Of a DNA stretch of 64,000 nt, positions 31,490-40,713 are shown piece by piece. This DNA comes from Cellulomonas uda (GTDB lineage: Bacteria; Actinomycetota; Actinomycetes; Actinomycetales; Cellulomonadaceae). Each line of letters starts with the position of its first letter. Position 1 is the stretch's first letter. The position numbers were made by a program, and so were the translations under genes. Location of the stretch: NCBI RefSeq assembly GCF_006538705.1, contig NZ_BJLP01000019.1, positions 1 through 64,000 on the forward strand, given 5' to 3'. The notes beneath the pieces are model-generated. The model was not told the DNA's origin. It saw only the letters and a program-made list of their open reading frames with translations, and did no database searches.

Positions 31490-32881
31490 TCAGTCGGACG
31501 CGAGCGCCGTCCGCATCGGGACGAGCTTCGCCTCGGACTCGGCGAGCTCGGCCGCCGGGTCGGACGCGGCGACGATCCCGCACCCCGCGAACAGCCGCAC
31601 GCGCGTCGGGTCGTCGGCCGACGTCTGCGCGGAGCGCAGCGCGATGCCCCACTCGCCGTCGCCGTCGGCGCCGAACCAGCCGACCGGCCCGGCGTACCGG
31701 GCGCGGTCCATGCCCTCGATGCGGCGGATGAGCGCCGCCGCGGCGCGCGTCGGCGTGCCGCACACGGCCGCGGTCGGGTGCAGCGCGGCGGCGAGCGCGA
31801 GCGACGAGGGGTGGGCCGGTGTGCCCACGACGCCCTCGGACGCGTCGGTCAGGACGCCGGTGACGTCCGAGGCCAGGTGCAGCACGTTGGGCAGGCGCAG
31901 GACGAACGGCACGTCGGGCACGTTCGTCGACGAGCAGAACGGCTCGAGCGCGTGCGCGACGGACCGCACCGCGTACTCGTGCTCCTCGAGGTCCTTGGAG
32001 GAGTGCGCGAGGATCGCGGCGCGTGCGAGGTCCGCGGCGTCGTCGCCCGTGCGCCGGATGGTGCCCGCGAGCACGCGCGACGTCACCAGGCCCTTCTCGG
32101 AGCGCACCAGCAGCTCCGGGGTCGCACCGATCGTGCCGTCGACGCTGAACGTCCAGCAGGACGGGTACCGGTCCGCGAGCCGGCCCAGCGCCCACCGCAC
32201 GTCGAGCGGGCGCTGCGTGCGGGCGACGACGTCGCGCGCGAGGACGACCTTGTCGACCTCGTCGGCGTGCACGGCGGCGATGCCCGCGGCGACGACGTCG
32301 CGCCAGCCGTGGGCGGTCACGGCGCCGTCGGCGTACGTGACGCGGCCGGGGGAGGCGGGCGGGACGCGGTCGCCCGCGAGCTCGTCCAGGTCCGGCACGG
32401 GCCCCAGTGCGGGGCCGGTGGACATGGTGGTGAGCCACGTGCGGCCGCCGCGCCGCCCGACGACCACGCGGGGCACGACGACGACGCCCCCGGCCGCGGA
32501 CTCGTCGTCGAACGCGAACGAGCCGAACGCGACGGGACCCGAGCCGGGCAGGCGCACCTCGTCGCGCACGACGGCGTGCGCGAGCACGTCGTGCCACGCC
32601 CGCTCCGCGTCCGCGAACCGGTCGGCCCCGGCGACCTCGAAGCGCAGCACCTCGCCCCAGGCGACCAGCCCGTCGCCGCGGCGCACCCACGCGAGCGGCG
32701 GTGCGCCCTGCGCGCGCTGCGCGCCGGGCGCCGGGAGCAGGTCCAGCAGGTCCGCGGGGTCCGGCAGGTGCTCACCCGACGGGTCGGCGACCGCGCCGGG
32801 CGCGAGCGCGTCCAGGGGGACGGTGCGGACGACGAGGGGGTGCGGGAGTCGCTCCGCGGGTGCGGAGGCAGTCGTGCTCAT
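31490..32881 (-). CDS. menF: Isochorismate synthase MenF
   Basis: This 463-residue chorismate-utilising enzyme makes isochorismate for menaquinone. The N-terminal region is variable. The conserved domain shows [16 protein letters not shown] (catalytic base Lys region), [52 protein letters not shown] (Mg-binding Glu), [20 protein letters not shown] and [20 protein letters not shown]. No lyase features of salicylate synthase or glutamine-amidotransferase partner are nearby, so menaquinone use is most likely. The ATG at 32881 is preceded by TACCCT 8 nt upstream and lacks a ribosome-binding site. Confidence 0.92.
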   Translation of the reverse strand: MSTTASAPAERLPHPLVVRTVPLDALAPGAVADPSGEHLPDPADLLDLLPAPGAQRAQGAPPLAWVRRGDGLVAWGEVLRFEVAGADRFADAERAWHDVLAHAVVRDEVRLPGSGPVAFGSFAFDDESAAGGVVVVPRVVVGRRGGRTWLTTMSTGPALGPVPDLDELAGDRVPPASPGRVTYADGAVTAHGWRDVVAAGIAAVHADEVDKVVLARDVVARTQRPLDVRWALGRLADRYPSCWTFSVDGTIGATPELLVRSEKGLVTSRVLAGTIRRTGDDAADLARAAILAHSSKDLEEHEYAVRSVAHALEPFCSSTNVPDVPFVLRLPNVLHLASDVTGVLTDASEGVVGTPAHPSSLALAAALHPTAAVCGTPTRAAAALIRRIEGMDRARYAGPVGWFGADGDGEWGIALRSAQTSADDPTRVRLFAGCGIVAASDPAAELAESEAKLVPMRTALASD

Positions 32882-32889
32882 CGCGTCCC

Positions 32890-32895
32890 AGGGTA
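32890..32895 (-). promoter_or_regulatory. -10 box of menF (near-leaderless)
   Basis: TACCCT on the minus strand, 8 nt before the menF ATG; the 5' leader would be one or two nucleotides at most. Confidence 0.5.
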
Positions 32896-32986
32896 TGCCC
32901 GCGCCCGCGTCGCGCTCGTCGTGGCCCCCGGCCCGTGGCCTGGTCCGTTCGTCACACCGTGGTCGGTGCCGGGGTCCGCGGGCTGG

Positions 32987-32992
32987 CACGAT
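32987..32992 (+). promoter_or_regulatory. Leaderless -10 box of menG
   Basis: CACGAT, 6 nt before the menG ATG at 32999; a weaker match to TAnnnT in the same geometry as the other men genes. Confidence 0.45.
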
Positions 32993-32998
32993 GGGGGC

Positions 32999-33694
32999 AT
33001 GGCGCGAGCGAACCTGGACAAGAGGCCCGACGAGGTCGCGGCGATGTTCGACTCCGTGGCGCAGCGCTACGACCTCACGAACGACGTCCTGTCGATGGGG
33101 CAGGACCGCCAGTGGCGGCGCGCGACGCTCACCGCGCTCGCGGCGCAGCCGGGGGAGCGGGTGCTCGACCTCGCGGCGGGCACGGGCACGTCGTCGGAGC
33201 CGCTCGCGGACTCGGGCGTGCTCGTCGTCCCGTGCGACCTGTCCGAGGGCATGCTCGGCGTCGGCAAGCGCCGCCGCCCGGACCTGCCGTTCGTCGCGGG
33301 GGACGCGCTGCACCTGCCGTTCGCGGACGCGTCGTTCGACGCCGTGACGATCTCGTTCGGCCTGCGCAACGTGCCCGACGTGCCGGCCGCGCTCGCGGAG
33401 ATGCTCCGCGTCACGCGCCCGGGCGGGCGGCTCGTGGTGTGCGAGTTCTCGACGCCGACGTTCGCGCCGTTCCGCGCGGTGTACACGGGCTACCTCACGC
33501 GCGCGCTGCCGCGCGTCGCGCAGGCCGTCACGCGCGACTCGGAGGCGTACACGTACCTCGCGGAGTCGATCCGCGACTGGCCGGACCAGCGCGAGCTCGG
33601 GCGCACGGTCAAGCGCGCGGGGTGGGACCAGGTGGCGTTCCGGAACCTGTCGGGCGGCATCGTCGCGCTGCACCGCGGGACCCGGCCGGCCTGA
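32999..33694 (+). CDS. menG: Demethylmenaquinone methyltransferase MenG (UbiE family)
   Basis: The 231-residue SAM-dependent enzyme performs the last methylation of menaquinone. Family signatures include [20 protein letters not shown], the SAM motif [12 protein letters not shown] near residues 55-66, [40 protein letters not shown] and the ending [12 protein letters not shown] with GGIVALHRG. The ATG at 32999 follows a CACGAT box by 6 nt with no ribosome-binding site. It is divergent from menF and upstream of the menJ-nuo transcript. Confidence 0.94.
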   Translation: MARANLDKRPDEVAAMFDSVAQRYDLTNDVLSMGQDRQWRRATLTALAAQPGERVLDLAAGTGTSSEPLADSGVLVVPCDLSEGMLGVGKRRRPDLPFVAGDALHLPFADASFDAVTISFGLRNVPDVPAALAEMLRVTRPGGRLVVCEFSTPTFAPFRAVYTGYLTRALPRVAQAVTRDSEAYTYLAESIRDWPDQRELGRTVKRAGWDQVAFRNLSGGIVALHRGTRPA

Positions 33695-33873
33695 CCCGTG
33701 CCGCGGGGCACCTGGTCCGTGGACGGTCGGCCCGGGCGACCGACTGGCGGTCACGCGTCGTCCGTCAGGCGGACGCCGCGCCGTCGCTCCCGCGTCCGAC
33801 GAGCGGCGACGGGCGCGCGAACCGGCTGTTCGCGGGGCGTTCTTCACCCGGTCACCCGGCACCCGTGCGAGGT

Positions 33874-33892
33874 GAGGTAAGCCTTCGCAGAC
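33874..33892 (+). promoter_or_regulatory. Iron-box-like half site (DtxR/IdeR) upstream of menJ-nuo
   Basis: TGAGGTAAGCCT (33874-33885) matches 10 of the first 12 positions of the consensus TTAGGTTAGSCTAACCTAA; the second half is poor. It lies about 20-38 bp upstream of the candidate -10 box, overlapping the expected -35 zone. Treat it as tentative. Confidence 0.25.
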
Positions 33893-33911
33893 ACCCTCCC
33901 GGACGCGTGAC

Positions 33912-33917
33912 TAGACT
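33912..33917 (+). promoter_or_regulatory. -10 box of the menJ-nuo operon
   Basis: TAGACT fits TAnnnT. The expected start point is about 33924, leaving a ~36-nt leader that contains the Rex-like operator and a GAGG ribosome-binding site. Confidence 0.5.
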
Positions 33918-33930
33918 CCCCCGAGTCGCA

Positions 33931-33946
33931 CGTGAACAACGTCACA
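33931..33946. promoter_or_regulatory. Candidate Rex operator in the menJ-nuo leader
   Basis: CGTGAACAACGTCACA compares with the Streptomyces Rex consensus TGTGAACGCGTTCACA: both outer half-sites (GTGAAC and TCACA) are kept, with mismatches mainly in the centre. It lies just downstream of the -10 box, a position that would block transcription. Rex is encoded in this window, and nuo is a known Rex target in Streptomyces. Confidence 0.5.
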
Positions 33947-33959
33947 AGTGAGGTCGCTC

Positions 33960-35252
33960 GTGGTGGTCGCAACCGATGACGCGGACGTCATCGTCGTGGG
34001 CGCGGGTCCTGCCGGGGCCGCGACCGCGTACCACTGCGCCCTCGCGGGGCTCGACGTCCTGCTGCTCGAGAAGGCGTCCTTCCCGCGGGACAAGGTGTGC
34101 GGCGACGGCCTGACGCCGCGTGCGGTCGCCGAGCTGGTCCGCATGGCCGTGCCGATCCGCGAGCAGGACGGCTGGATCCGCAACAAGGGCCTGCGCGTCA
34201 TCGGCGGCGGGCACCGGCTCGAGCTGGCGTGGCCCGAGATCTCGTCCTACCCGTCCTTCGGCCTGGCGCGGGCCCGCACGAGCCTGGACCAGATCCTGGC
34301 CGAGCACGCGCGTGCCGCGGGCGCCAAGCTGCACGAGCTCACCAACGTCACGGGCGCGGTGCGCGACGAGCGCACGGGCCGGGTCGTCGGCGTGACCGCA
34401 CGGCCGGTGGACGCCGACGGCAGGCGGGCCGGCGACGAGGTCACGTACCGCGCCCGCGTGGTCGTCGCGGCCGACGGCGTCAGCGCGCGGCTCGCGACCG
34501 GCGTGGGCCGCACCAAGCGTGACGACCGCCCGATGGGCGTGGCCGTGCGCACCTACTTCCGCACCCCCCGGCACGACGACGCCTGGATGGAGTCGCACCT
34601 CGAGCTGTGGGACGGCGAGCCGGGCCGCTCGAACCTCATGCCGGGCTACGGCTGGATCTTCGCCCTCGGCGACGGCACCGCCAACGTCGGCCTGGGCTCG
34701 GTGAGCTCGACGGCCGCGGCGACCAAGGTCGACTACAAGTCCCTGTTCGCGGCGTGGATGGCCAACGCGCCCGCCGAGTGGGAGTTCACGCCCGAGAACC
34801 AGCTCGCGCCCGTGCGCGGCGCGGCGCTCCCGATGGGCTTCAACCGGGGGCCGCTGTACGCGGACGGTCTGCTGCTCGCGGGGGACGCGGCCGGCATGGT
34901 CAGCCCGTTCAACGGCGAGGGCATCGCCTACGGCCTGCAGGCGGGACGGGTCGCGGCCGACGCGATCGCGCAGGGCCTCGCGCGGGGCACCGTCGCGGGC
35001 CGCGAGCGCGCCCTGGCCACCTACCAGCGCCGCATGAAGGACGACCTGGGCGGGTACTACACGCTCGGGCGGGTCTTCGTGCGCCTCATCGAGCACCCCG
35101 AGGTCATGCGCATCTGCACGCGCTACGGCCTGCCGCGGCCCCTGCTCATGAAGTTCGTGCTCAAGCTCCTGTCCGACTGCTACGAGCCGCACGGCGGTGA
35201 CGTGGTGGACCGGACGATCGCCGCCCTGGCCCGGATCGCCCCGGCGGCCTGA
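33960..35252 (+). CDS. menJ: Geranylgeranyl reductase family flavoprotein (MenJ-like menaquinone reductase)
   Basis: This 430-residue FAD enzyme has the GxGxxG motif VIVVGAGPAGAATAYH near the N-terminus, LEKASFPRDKVCGDGLTPRAV (GGR family), VVVAADGVSARLA and a second FAD block LLLAGDAAGMVSPFNGEGIAYG. In M. tuberculosis the homologous MenJ (Rv0561c) saturates one isoprene unit of menaquinone and lies next to menG, as here. The GTG at 33960 is preferred because GTGAGG lies 6 nt upstream as ribosome-binding site; GTG at 33948 is possible. It is followed by nuoA after 43 nt, so it probably leads the nuo transcript. Confidence 0.87.
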   Translation: MVVATDDADVIVVGAGPAGAATAYHCALAGLDVLLLEKASFPRDKVCGDGLTPRAVAELVRMAVPIREQDGWIRNKGLRVIGGGHRLELAWPEISSYPSFGLARARTSLDQILAEHARAAGAKLHELTNVTGAVRDERTGRVVGVTARPVDADGRRAGDEVTYRARVVVAADGVSARLATGVGRTKRDDRPMGVAVRTYFRTPRHDDAWMESHLELWDGEPGRSNLMPGYGWIFALGDGTANVGLGSVSSTAAATKVDYKSLFAAWMANAPAEWEFTPENQLAPVRGAALPMGFNRGPLYADGLLLAGDAAGMVSPFNGEGIAYGLQAGRVAADAIAQGLARGTVAGRERALATYQRRMKDDLGGYYTLGRVFVRLIEHPEVMRICTRYGLPRPLLMKFVLKLLSDCYEPHGGDVVDRTIAALARIAPAA

Positions 35253-35295
35253 CCGACATGACCAGCAGCACCTCAGCGCCGAGGAAGGACGCCTG

Positions 35296-35658
35296 ATGAC
35301 CAACCCGTACGTGCCGCTCCTGTGGCTCATGGGCATCGCCGCCGTCCTCGCCCTGGGCGGGGTCGGCGCCAGCGCGATCATCGGTCCCAAGCGGTACAAC
35401 CGCGCCAAGCTCGAGGCGTACGAGTGCGGCATCCAGCCCACCCCGCACGCCGTGGGCGGCGGCCGCTTCCCGATCAAGTACTACCTGGTCGCGATGACGT
35501 TCATCGTGTTCGACGTCGAGGTCGTGTTCCTCTACCCGTGGGCCGTGAGCTTCGTGGAGCTCGCGCTGTACGGGCTCGTCGCGATGCTCGCGTTCCTGGT
35601 GCTCATCACGGTGCCGTTCGTCTACGAGTGGCGGCGCGGGGGCTTCGAGTGGGACTGA
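35296..35658 (+). CDS. nuoA: NADH-quinone oxidoreductase subunit A
   Basis: This 120-residue membrane subunit of complex I has three hydrophobic helices. The loop between helices 1 and 2 carries the conserved LEAYECGIQPTPHAVGGGRFPIKYYLVA (quinone-site loop; read as two adjoining blocks) and is followed by FIVFDVEVVFLYPWA. GAGGAAGGA lies upstream of the ATG at 35296. It is the first of the 14 nuo genes in canonical order, 43 nt after menJ. Confidence 0.96.
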   Translation: MTNPYVPLLWLMGIAAVLALGGVGASAIIGPKRYNRAKLEAYECGIQPTPHAVGGGRFPIKYYLVAMTFIVFDVEVVFLYPWAVSFVELALYGLVAMLAFLVLITVPFVYEWRRGGFEWD

Positions 35659-35745
35659 ACCGGCTGGACGTAGGACGAAGGTCACGGGCCGCCCGGTCAG
35701 GGGCGGCGACGATCACGACGAGCACGACGACGAGGAGGTCCTGAC

Positions 35746-36297
35746 ATGGGGATCGAGGAGGCACCTTCCGGGTTCCTGCTGACGACGATCGAGGACCTCG
35801 TCGGCTACTTCCGCAAGGGGTCGCTGTGGCCCGTCACGTTCGGTCTCGCGTGCTGCGCGATCGAGATGATGGCCGCGGGTGCCCCGCGCTACGACCTGTC
35901 GCGGTTCGGCATGGAGGTGTTCCGGGCGTCGCCGCGCCAGGCGGACCTCATGATCGTCGCGGGCCGGGTGAGCCAGAAGATGGCGCCCGTCGTGCGGCAG
36001 GTCTACGACCAGATGTCCGAGCCGAAGTGGGTGCTGTCGATGGGCGTGTGCGCCTCGTCGGGCGGCATGTTCAACAACTACGCGATCGTGCAGGGCGTCG
36101 ACCACGTCGTGCCCGTGGACATCTACCTGCCCGGCTGCCCGCCGCGGCCGGAGATGCTCATCAACGCGATCCTCACGCTGCACGACCAGATCCAGAACGA
36201 GCCGCTCGGCGTGAACCGCAAGGAGGCCGCCGCGGCGGCCGAGGCGGCGGCGCTCGCGGCCACGCCCACCTCGCACATGACGGGGCTGCTGCGATGA
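35746..36297 (+). CDS. nuoB: NADH-quinone oxidoreductase subunit B
   Basis: This 183-residue peripheral subunit holds the terminal [4Fe-4S] cluster N2 that passes electrons to menaquinone. Ligands are the adjacent Cys36-Cys37 (GLACCAIE), Cys102 (GVCASSGG) and Cys131 (PGCPPRPE). The last ~30 residues are Ala-rich. A GAGGAGG site precedes the ATG. An 87-nt gap from nuoA is the largest between early nuo genes. Its stop overlaps the nuoC start (ATGA). Confidence 0.97.
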   Translation: MGIEEAPSGFLLTTIEDLVGYFRKGSLWPVTFGLACCAIEMMAAGAPRYDLSRFGMEVFRASPRQADLMIVAGRVSQKMAPVVRQVYDQMSEPKWVLSMGVCASSGGMFNNYAIVQGVDHVVPVDIYLPGCPPRPEMLINAILTLHDQIQNEPLGVNRKEAAAAAEAAALAATPTSHMTGLLR

Positions 36298-37109
36298 GCG
36301 ACGAGCCGAAGAAGGACGAGCTGAAGAAGGACGCGGCCGAGGCGGTCAAGCCCGGCGACGGCACGACCGAGGCGCAGCGCACGTCCGAGGCGGCGCTCGA
36401 GGCGGGCTCGCAGCACGTGCCCGCGACGTCCGGCGCGGCGCGCACGCCGCTCGACGTCGTCGACGTGCGCCACGGGCTGTTCGGCGCGCACGGGCCGGGG
36501 GACACCTCGGGCTTCGGCGGGCTCGTGACGACCGTGCTCCTGCCGGGGCCGAGCGAGCGTCCGTACGGCGGGTGGTTCGACGAGGTGGTCGACATCCTCG
36601 CCGAGCTGCTCGACGCGTCGGGGACCGGCTTCGCGAACGCGGTCGAGTCGGTCGTCGTGGACCGCGGCGAGCTGACGATCAACGTGGCGCGCGACCACCT
36701 CGTCGAGGTGTGCCGGCACCTGCGCGACGACCAGGACCTGCGCTTCGAGCTCGGCCTGGGTGTCTCGGGCGTGCACTACCCGCACGACACGGGCCGCGAG
36801 CTGCACGCCGTCTTCCACCTCACGTCGGTGACGCACTCGCGCCGCCTGCGCCTCGAGGTCGCGGTGAGCGACGCCGACCCCCACATGCCGTCGACGACGG
36901 GCGTCTACCCGGGCCACGACTGGCACGAGCGCGAGACGTTCGACTTCTTCGGGATCATCTTCGACGGCCACCCGGGCCTCGCCCGCATCGAGATGCCCGA
37001 CGACTGGCCGGGCCACCCCCAGCGCAAGGACTACCCGCTGGGCGGCATCCCGGTCGAGTACAAGGGCGCGACCGTCCCGCCCGCGGACCAGCGGAGGTCC
37101 TACAGCTGA
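36294..37109 (+). CDS. nuoC: NADH-quinone oxidoreductase subunit C
   Basis: This 271-residue 30-kDa-type peripheral subunit is separate from NuoD, unlike the fused NuoCD of E. coli. The first ~50 residues are a charged Lys/Glu/Ala-rich extension not found in shorter homologues. The conserved domain follows and ends with [37 protein letters not shown] and PVEYKG. It is coupled on both sides: ATGA with nuoB and a one-base TGATG junction with nuoD. Confidence 0.95.
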   Translation: MSDEPKKDELKKDAAEAVKPGDGTTEAQRTSEAALEAGSQHVPATSGAARTPLDVVDVRHGLFGAHGPGDTSGFGGLVTTVLLPGPSERPYGGWFDEVVDILAELLDASGTGFANAVESVVVDRGELTINVARDHLVEVCRHLRDDQDLRFELGLGVSGVHYPHDTGRELHAVFHLTSVTHSRRLRLEVAVSDADPHMPSTTGVYPGHDWHERETFDFFGIIFDGHPGLARIEMPDDWPGHPQRKDYPLGGIPVEYKGATVPPADQRRSYS

Positions 37110-38470
37110 TGAGCACCACACGCCCCGCCCCCCACGCCCCGCGCGCCACGTCGGGCATCGTCGACGACGAGACCACCGGCATCCCCTCGTTCGAGGCGTC
37201 CGGCGGCGACTGGTCGGACATCGCCGAGGAGGCCGCCCGCCTCGGCGAGGAGCGCATCGTCGTCAACATGGGCCCGCAGCACCCGTCCACGCACGGCGTG
37301 CTGCGGCTCATGCTCGAGATCGACGGCGAGACCGTCACCGAGGCGCGCGCCGGCATCGGATACCTGCACACAGGTATCGAGAAGAACATGGAGTTCCGCA
37401 CCTGGACCCAGGGCGTGACGTTCTGCACGCGCATGGACTACGTGGCCCCCCTGTTCCAGGAGGCCGCGTACTGCCTCGCGGTGGAGAAGCTGCTGGGCGT
37501 CACGGACGACGTGCCCGAGCGCGCGAGCGTCATCCGCGTGCTGATGATGGAGCTCAACCGCATCACGAGCCACCTCGTGTGCCTCGCGACCGGCGGCAAC
37601 GAGCTCGGCGCGACGACGATCATGACGGTCGGCTTCACCGCGCGCGAGGAGCTCCTCAAGATCTTCGAGCTGATCTCCGGCCTGCGCATGAACCACGCGT
37701 ACATCCGCCCGGGCGGCGTCGCGCAGGACGTGCCGGCGGGCGGCGTCGAGGCGACGCGCGAGGCGCTGAAGAACGTCGAGCACTACCTGCGCCAGCTCGA
37801 GGACCTCATGCTGGCCAACCCGATCCTGCACCTGCGGCTCAAGGACGTCGGCGTCCTCAACCTCGCGGGCTGCATGGCCCTCGGGATCACGGGCCCGATG
37901 CTGCGCTCGGCCGGCCTGCCGTACGACGTGCGCAAGGCCGCGCCGTACAGCGGGTACGAGACGTACGAGTTCGACGTCCCGACCGTGACGAGCGAGGACG
38001 CCTGGGGACGCGTCGAGGTCCGCCTCGAGGAGATCTACCAGTCGATCAAGATCGCGCGGCAGGCCCTCGACCGGCTCGAGAAGAACCCCGGGCCGGTGAT
38101 GGTCGCGGACAAGAAGATCGCGTGGCCCGCACAGCTCGCGATCGGCTCGGACGGCATGGGCAACTCGCTCGCGCACATCAAGGAGATCATGGGCACCTCG
38201 ATGGAGGCCCTGATCCACCACTTCAAGCTGGTGACCGAGGGCTTCCGCGTGCCGGCCGGCCAGGTGTGGCAGACGGTCGAGCACCCGCGCGGCGAGCTCG
38301 GCGTGCACCTCGTCTCGGACGGCGGGACGCGCCCGTACCGCGCGCACTTCCGCGACCCGAGCTTCAACAACCTGCAGGCGACGTCGATCGTGTGCGAGGG
38401 TGGCCAGGTGGCCGACGTCGTCGTCGCCGTCGCGTCGATCGACCCGGTGCTCGGAGGGGTGGACCGCTGA
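37109..38470 (+). CDS. nuoD: NADH-quinone oxidoreductase subunit D
   Basis: This 453-residue 49-kDa-type subunit helps form the quinone pocket. Key blocks are [17 protein letters not shown] (conserved His residues), [42 protein letters not shown]-like [18 protein letters not shown], and the ending [20 protein letters not shown]...GGVDR. The N-terminal ~45 residues are a variable extension. Its ATG uses the A of the nuoC stop, and its stop overlaps the nuoE start in the same way. Confidence 0.97.
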   Translation: MSTTRPAPHAPRATSGIVDDETTGIPSFEASGGDWSDIAEEAARLGEERIVVNMGPQHPSTHGVLRLMLEIDGETVTEARAGIGYLHTGIEKNMEFRTWTQGVTFCTRMDYVAPLFQEAAYCLAVEKLLGVTDDVPERASVIRVLMMELNRITSHLVCLATGGNELGATTIMTVGFTAREELLKIFELISGLRMNHAYIRPGGVAQDVPAGGVEATREALKNVEHYLRQLEDLMLANPILHLRLKDVGVLNLAGCMALGITGPMLRSAGLPYDVRKAAPYSGYETYEFDVPTVTSEDAWGRVEVRLEEIYQSIKIARQALDRLEKNPGPVMVADKKIAWPAQLAIGSDGMGNSLAHIKEIMGTSMEALIHHFKLVTEGFRVPAGQVWQTVEHPRGELGVHLVSDGGTRPYRAHFRDPSFNNLQATSIVCEGGQVADVVVAVASIDPVLGGVDR

Positions 38471-39369
38471 TGTCCGTCGAGGAGCTGGTCCCGCGCGAGC
38501 CCGGCCGGGTGCACGCCGCGTCGTACGACGACGTGACGCTCGCCCGGCTCGAGGCCGACGCCACCGTGATCAAGGCGCGCTACCCGCAGGAGCGCTCGGC
38601 GCTGCTGCCGCTGCTGCACCTCGTGCAGTCGCAGGACGGCTACGTCAGCCCGCGGGGCATCGCGTTCTGCGCGCAGACGCTCGGGCTGACCACGGCCGAG
38701 GTGTCCGCGGTCGCGACGTTCTACACGCAGTACAAGCGCCACCCCAACGGCGACTACACCGTGGGCGTGTGCACCAACACGCTGTGCGCCGTCATGGGCG
38801 GCGACGCGATCTACGAGCACCTGTGCGACCACCTCGGCATCGGGCACGACGAGACCACCGAGGACGGCAAGGTCACGCTCGAGCGCGTCGAGTGCAACGC
38901 CGCGTGCGACTACGCGCCGGTCGTGATGGTGAACTGGGAGTTCTTCGACAACCAGACCCCCGAGTCGGCGGCAGCGGTCGTCGACGCGCTGCGCGCGGGG
39001 GAGCCGGTCGCGCCGACGCGCGGCGCGGACCAGGTCGTCACGTTCAAGGAGATGTCGCGCGTGCTCGCGGGCTTCCCCGACGGCCGCGCCGACGAGGGTG
39101 TCGGGGCCGGTGAGGCGACGCTGCGCGGCACCGTGCTCGCGCACGAGCAGGGTTGGACCGCCCCGCCGCTGCCCGGCCAGGACGAGCCTCGTCGCACGAG
39201 CGCGCGGACGACGACGCGCGCCCGGACGGGGACCGCCCGCGCCGCCGCGTCCGAGCCCCGCACGGGCGACGAGCAGTCGAGCGCGGAGCGCCCGGTGACG
39301 GGCGAGCGCGACGCGTCGTCGCAGCAGCAGGAGACCAAGCAGGCCTCGTCCGACGCGAAGGAGGACTGA
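38470..39369 (+). CDS. nuoE: NADH-quinone oxidoreductase subunit E
   Basis: This 299-residue thioredoxin-like subunit has the [2Fe-2S] cluster N1a ligands Cys101, Cys106 (VCTNTLC) and Cys142, Cys146 (ECNAACDYAP). The conserved domain ends near residue 190. The remaining ~110 residues are a low-complexity Thr/Arg/Ala/Ser/Gln-rich tail (ARTTTRARTGTARAAA), much longer than in E. coli NuoE (166). That tail could be disordered and lineage-specific. Confidence 0.95.
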   Translation: MSVEELVPREPGRVHAASYDDVTLARLEADATVIKARYPQERSALLPLLHLVQSQDGYVSPRGIAFCAQTLGLTTAEVSAVATFYTQYKRHPNGDYTVGVCTNTLCAVMGGDAIYEHLCDHLGIGHDETTEDGKVTLERVECNAACDYAPVVMVNWEFFDNQTPESAAAVVDALRAGEPVAPTRGADQVVTFKEMSRVLAGFPDGRADEGVGAGEATLRGTVLAHEQGWTAPPLPGQDEPRRTSARTTTRARTGTARAAASEPRTGDEQSSAERPVTGERDASSQQQETKQASSDAKED

Positions 39370-39372
39370 GCG

Positions 39373-40713
39373 ATGGCGACGACCCTCGCACCGGTGCTCA
39401 CCGACCACTGGGACGCCGAGCGCTCCTGGAGCCTGGCGACGTACGAGGCCAACGGCGGCTACCGCGGCCTGCGGCGCGCGCTGGGCATGCCGGCGGCCGA
39501 CGTGGTCACCGCGGTCAAGGACTCGGGCCTGCGCGGCCGCGGTGGCGCGGGCTTCCCGACGGGCATGAAGTGGGGCTTCCTGCCCGCGCCCGACGGCGGG
39601 CCGCGCTACCTCGTCGTGAACGCGGACGAGTCCGAGCCGGGGACCTGCAAGGACATCCCGCTCATGATGGCGAGCCCGCAGCACCTCATCGAGGGCGTCG
39701 CCATCACGTCCTACGCGATCGGCTGCCACCACGCGTTCATCTACGTACGCGGCGAGGTCGTGCACGTGTACCGCCGCCTGCTGCGCGCGGTCGAGGAGGC
39801 CTACGCGAAGGGCTACCTCGGGAAGAACGTCCTGGGCTCGGGCTTCGACCTCGAGGTCACGGTGCACGCAGGCGCCGGGGCGTACATCTGCGGTGAGGAG
39901 ACCGCGCTGCTCGACTCGCTCGAGGGCCTGCGCGGCCAGCCGCGCCTCAAGCCCCCGTTCCCCGCGGTCGCGGGCCTGTACGCGCGCCCGACGGTGGTCA
40001 ACAACGTCGAGTCGATCGCGTCGGTGCCCGGGATCCTGGTCGGCGGTGCCGACTGGTTCAAGCAGATGGGCACCGAGCGGTCGACCGGGCACGGCCTGTT
40101 CTCGCTGTCGGGCCACGTCACGCGGCCCGGCCAGTACGAGGCACCGCTGGGCATCACGCTGCGTGAGCTGCTCGAGATGGCGGGCGGCGTCCGCGAGGGC
40201 CACGAGCTGAAGTTCTGGACCCCGGGCGGCTCGTCCACCCCGATCTTCACGGCCGAGCACCTCGACGTCCCGCTCGACTACGAGTCGGTGGGCGCCGCGG
40301 GCTCGATGCTCGGCACGCGCGCGCTGCAGATCTTCGACGAGACCACCTCGGTGGTCCGTGCGGTCACGCGGTGGACCGAGTTCTACAAGCACGAGTCGTG
40401 CGGCAAGTGCACGCCGTGCCGCGAGGGCACGTTCTGGCTCGCGCAGGTCATGCAGCGCCTCGAGCGCGGTCAGGGCACGCCCGCCGACATCGAGCTGCTG
40501 CTCGACCTGTGCGACAACATCCTGGGTCGCGCGTTCTGCGCGCTCGGCGACGGTGCGACGAGCCCCGTGACGAGCGCCATCCAGTACTTCCGGGACGAGT
40601 TCGAGGCCGGGTGCCACACGCCCGCGGACGTCCTGTTCCCGCCCGAGCGCAGCGCGCTGTTCGACTACACGCCTCGCCGTCGCGGCGCGGCACTCGCGGG
40701 GGTGCACGCATGA
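39373..40713 (+). CDS. nuoF: NADH-quinone oxidoreductase subunit F
   Basis: This 446-residue flavoprotein is the NADH entry point of complex I. The NADH/FMN region shows [18 protein letters not shown] and [16 protein letters not shown], then [19 protein letters not shown]. The [4Fe-4S] N3 ligands are Cys343, Cys346, Cys349 ([12 protein letters not shown]) and Cys389 (GRAFCALGD). The start lies 3 nt after the nuoE stop, and its stop overlaps nuoG (ATGA). Confidence 0.97.
   Translation: MATTLAPVLTDHWDAERSWSLATYEANGGYRGLRRALGMPAADVVTAVKDSGLRGRGGAGFPTGMKWGFLPAPDGGPRYLVVNADESEPGTCKDIPLMMASPQHLIEGVAITSYAIGCHHAFIYVRGEVVHVYRRLLRAVEEAYAKGYLGKNVLGSGFDLEVTVHAGAGAYICGEETALLDSLEGLRGQPRLKPPFPAVAGLYARPTVVNNVESIASVPGILVGGADWFKQMGTERSTGHGLFSLSGHVTRPGQYEAPLGITLRELLEMAGGVREGHELKFWTPGGSSTPIFTAEHLDVPLDYESVGAAGSMLGTRALQIFDETTSVVRAVTRWTEFYKHESCGKCTPCREGTFWLAQVMQRLERGQGTPADIELLLDLCDNILGRAFCALGDGATSPVTSAIQYFRDEFEAGCHTPADVLFPPERSALFDYTPRRRGAALAGVHA

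Noticed and set aside
32948-32998. GTTCGTCACACC considered as a second Rex operator before menG
   Set aside because: Only one half-site is present and there is no dyad.
32882-33862. Upstream in-frame extension of menF
   Set aside because: It lies antisense to menG, lacks conserved residues, and the ATG at 32881 has a promoter box in place.
33698-33880. A 60-codon plus-strand open frame between menG and menJ
   Set aside because: Arg/Ser/Pro-rich, no ribosome-binding site, and it covers the regulatory region of menJ-nuo.
38035-40707. An 890-codon minus-strand open frame antisense to nuoD-nuoF
   Set aside because: High-GC third-position bias leaves long antisense frames open. The product is His/Arg/Asp/Ala-rich with no domain, and the plus strand carries well-conserved nuo genes.
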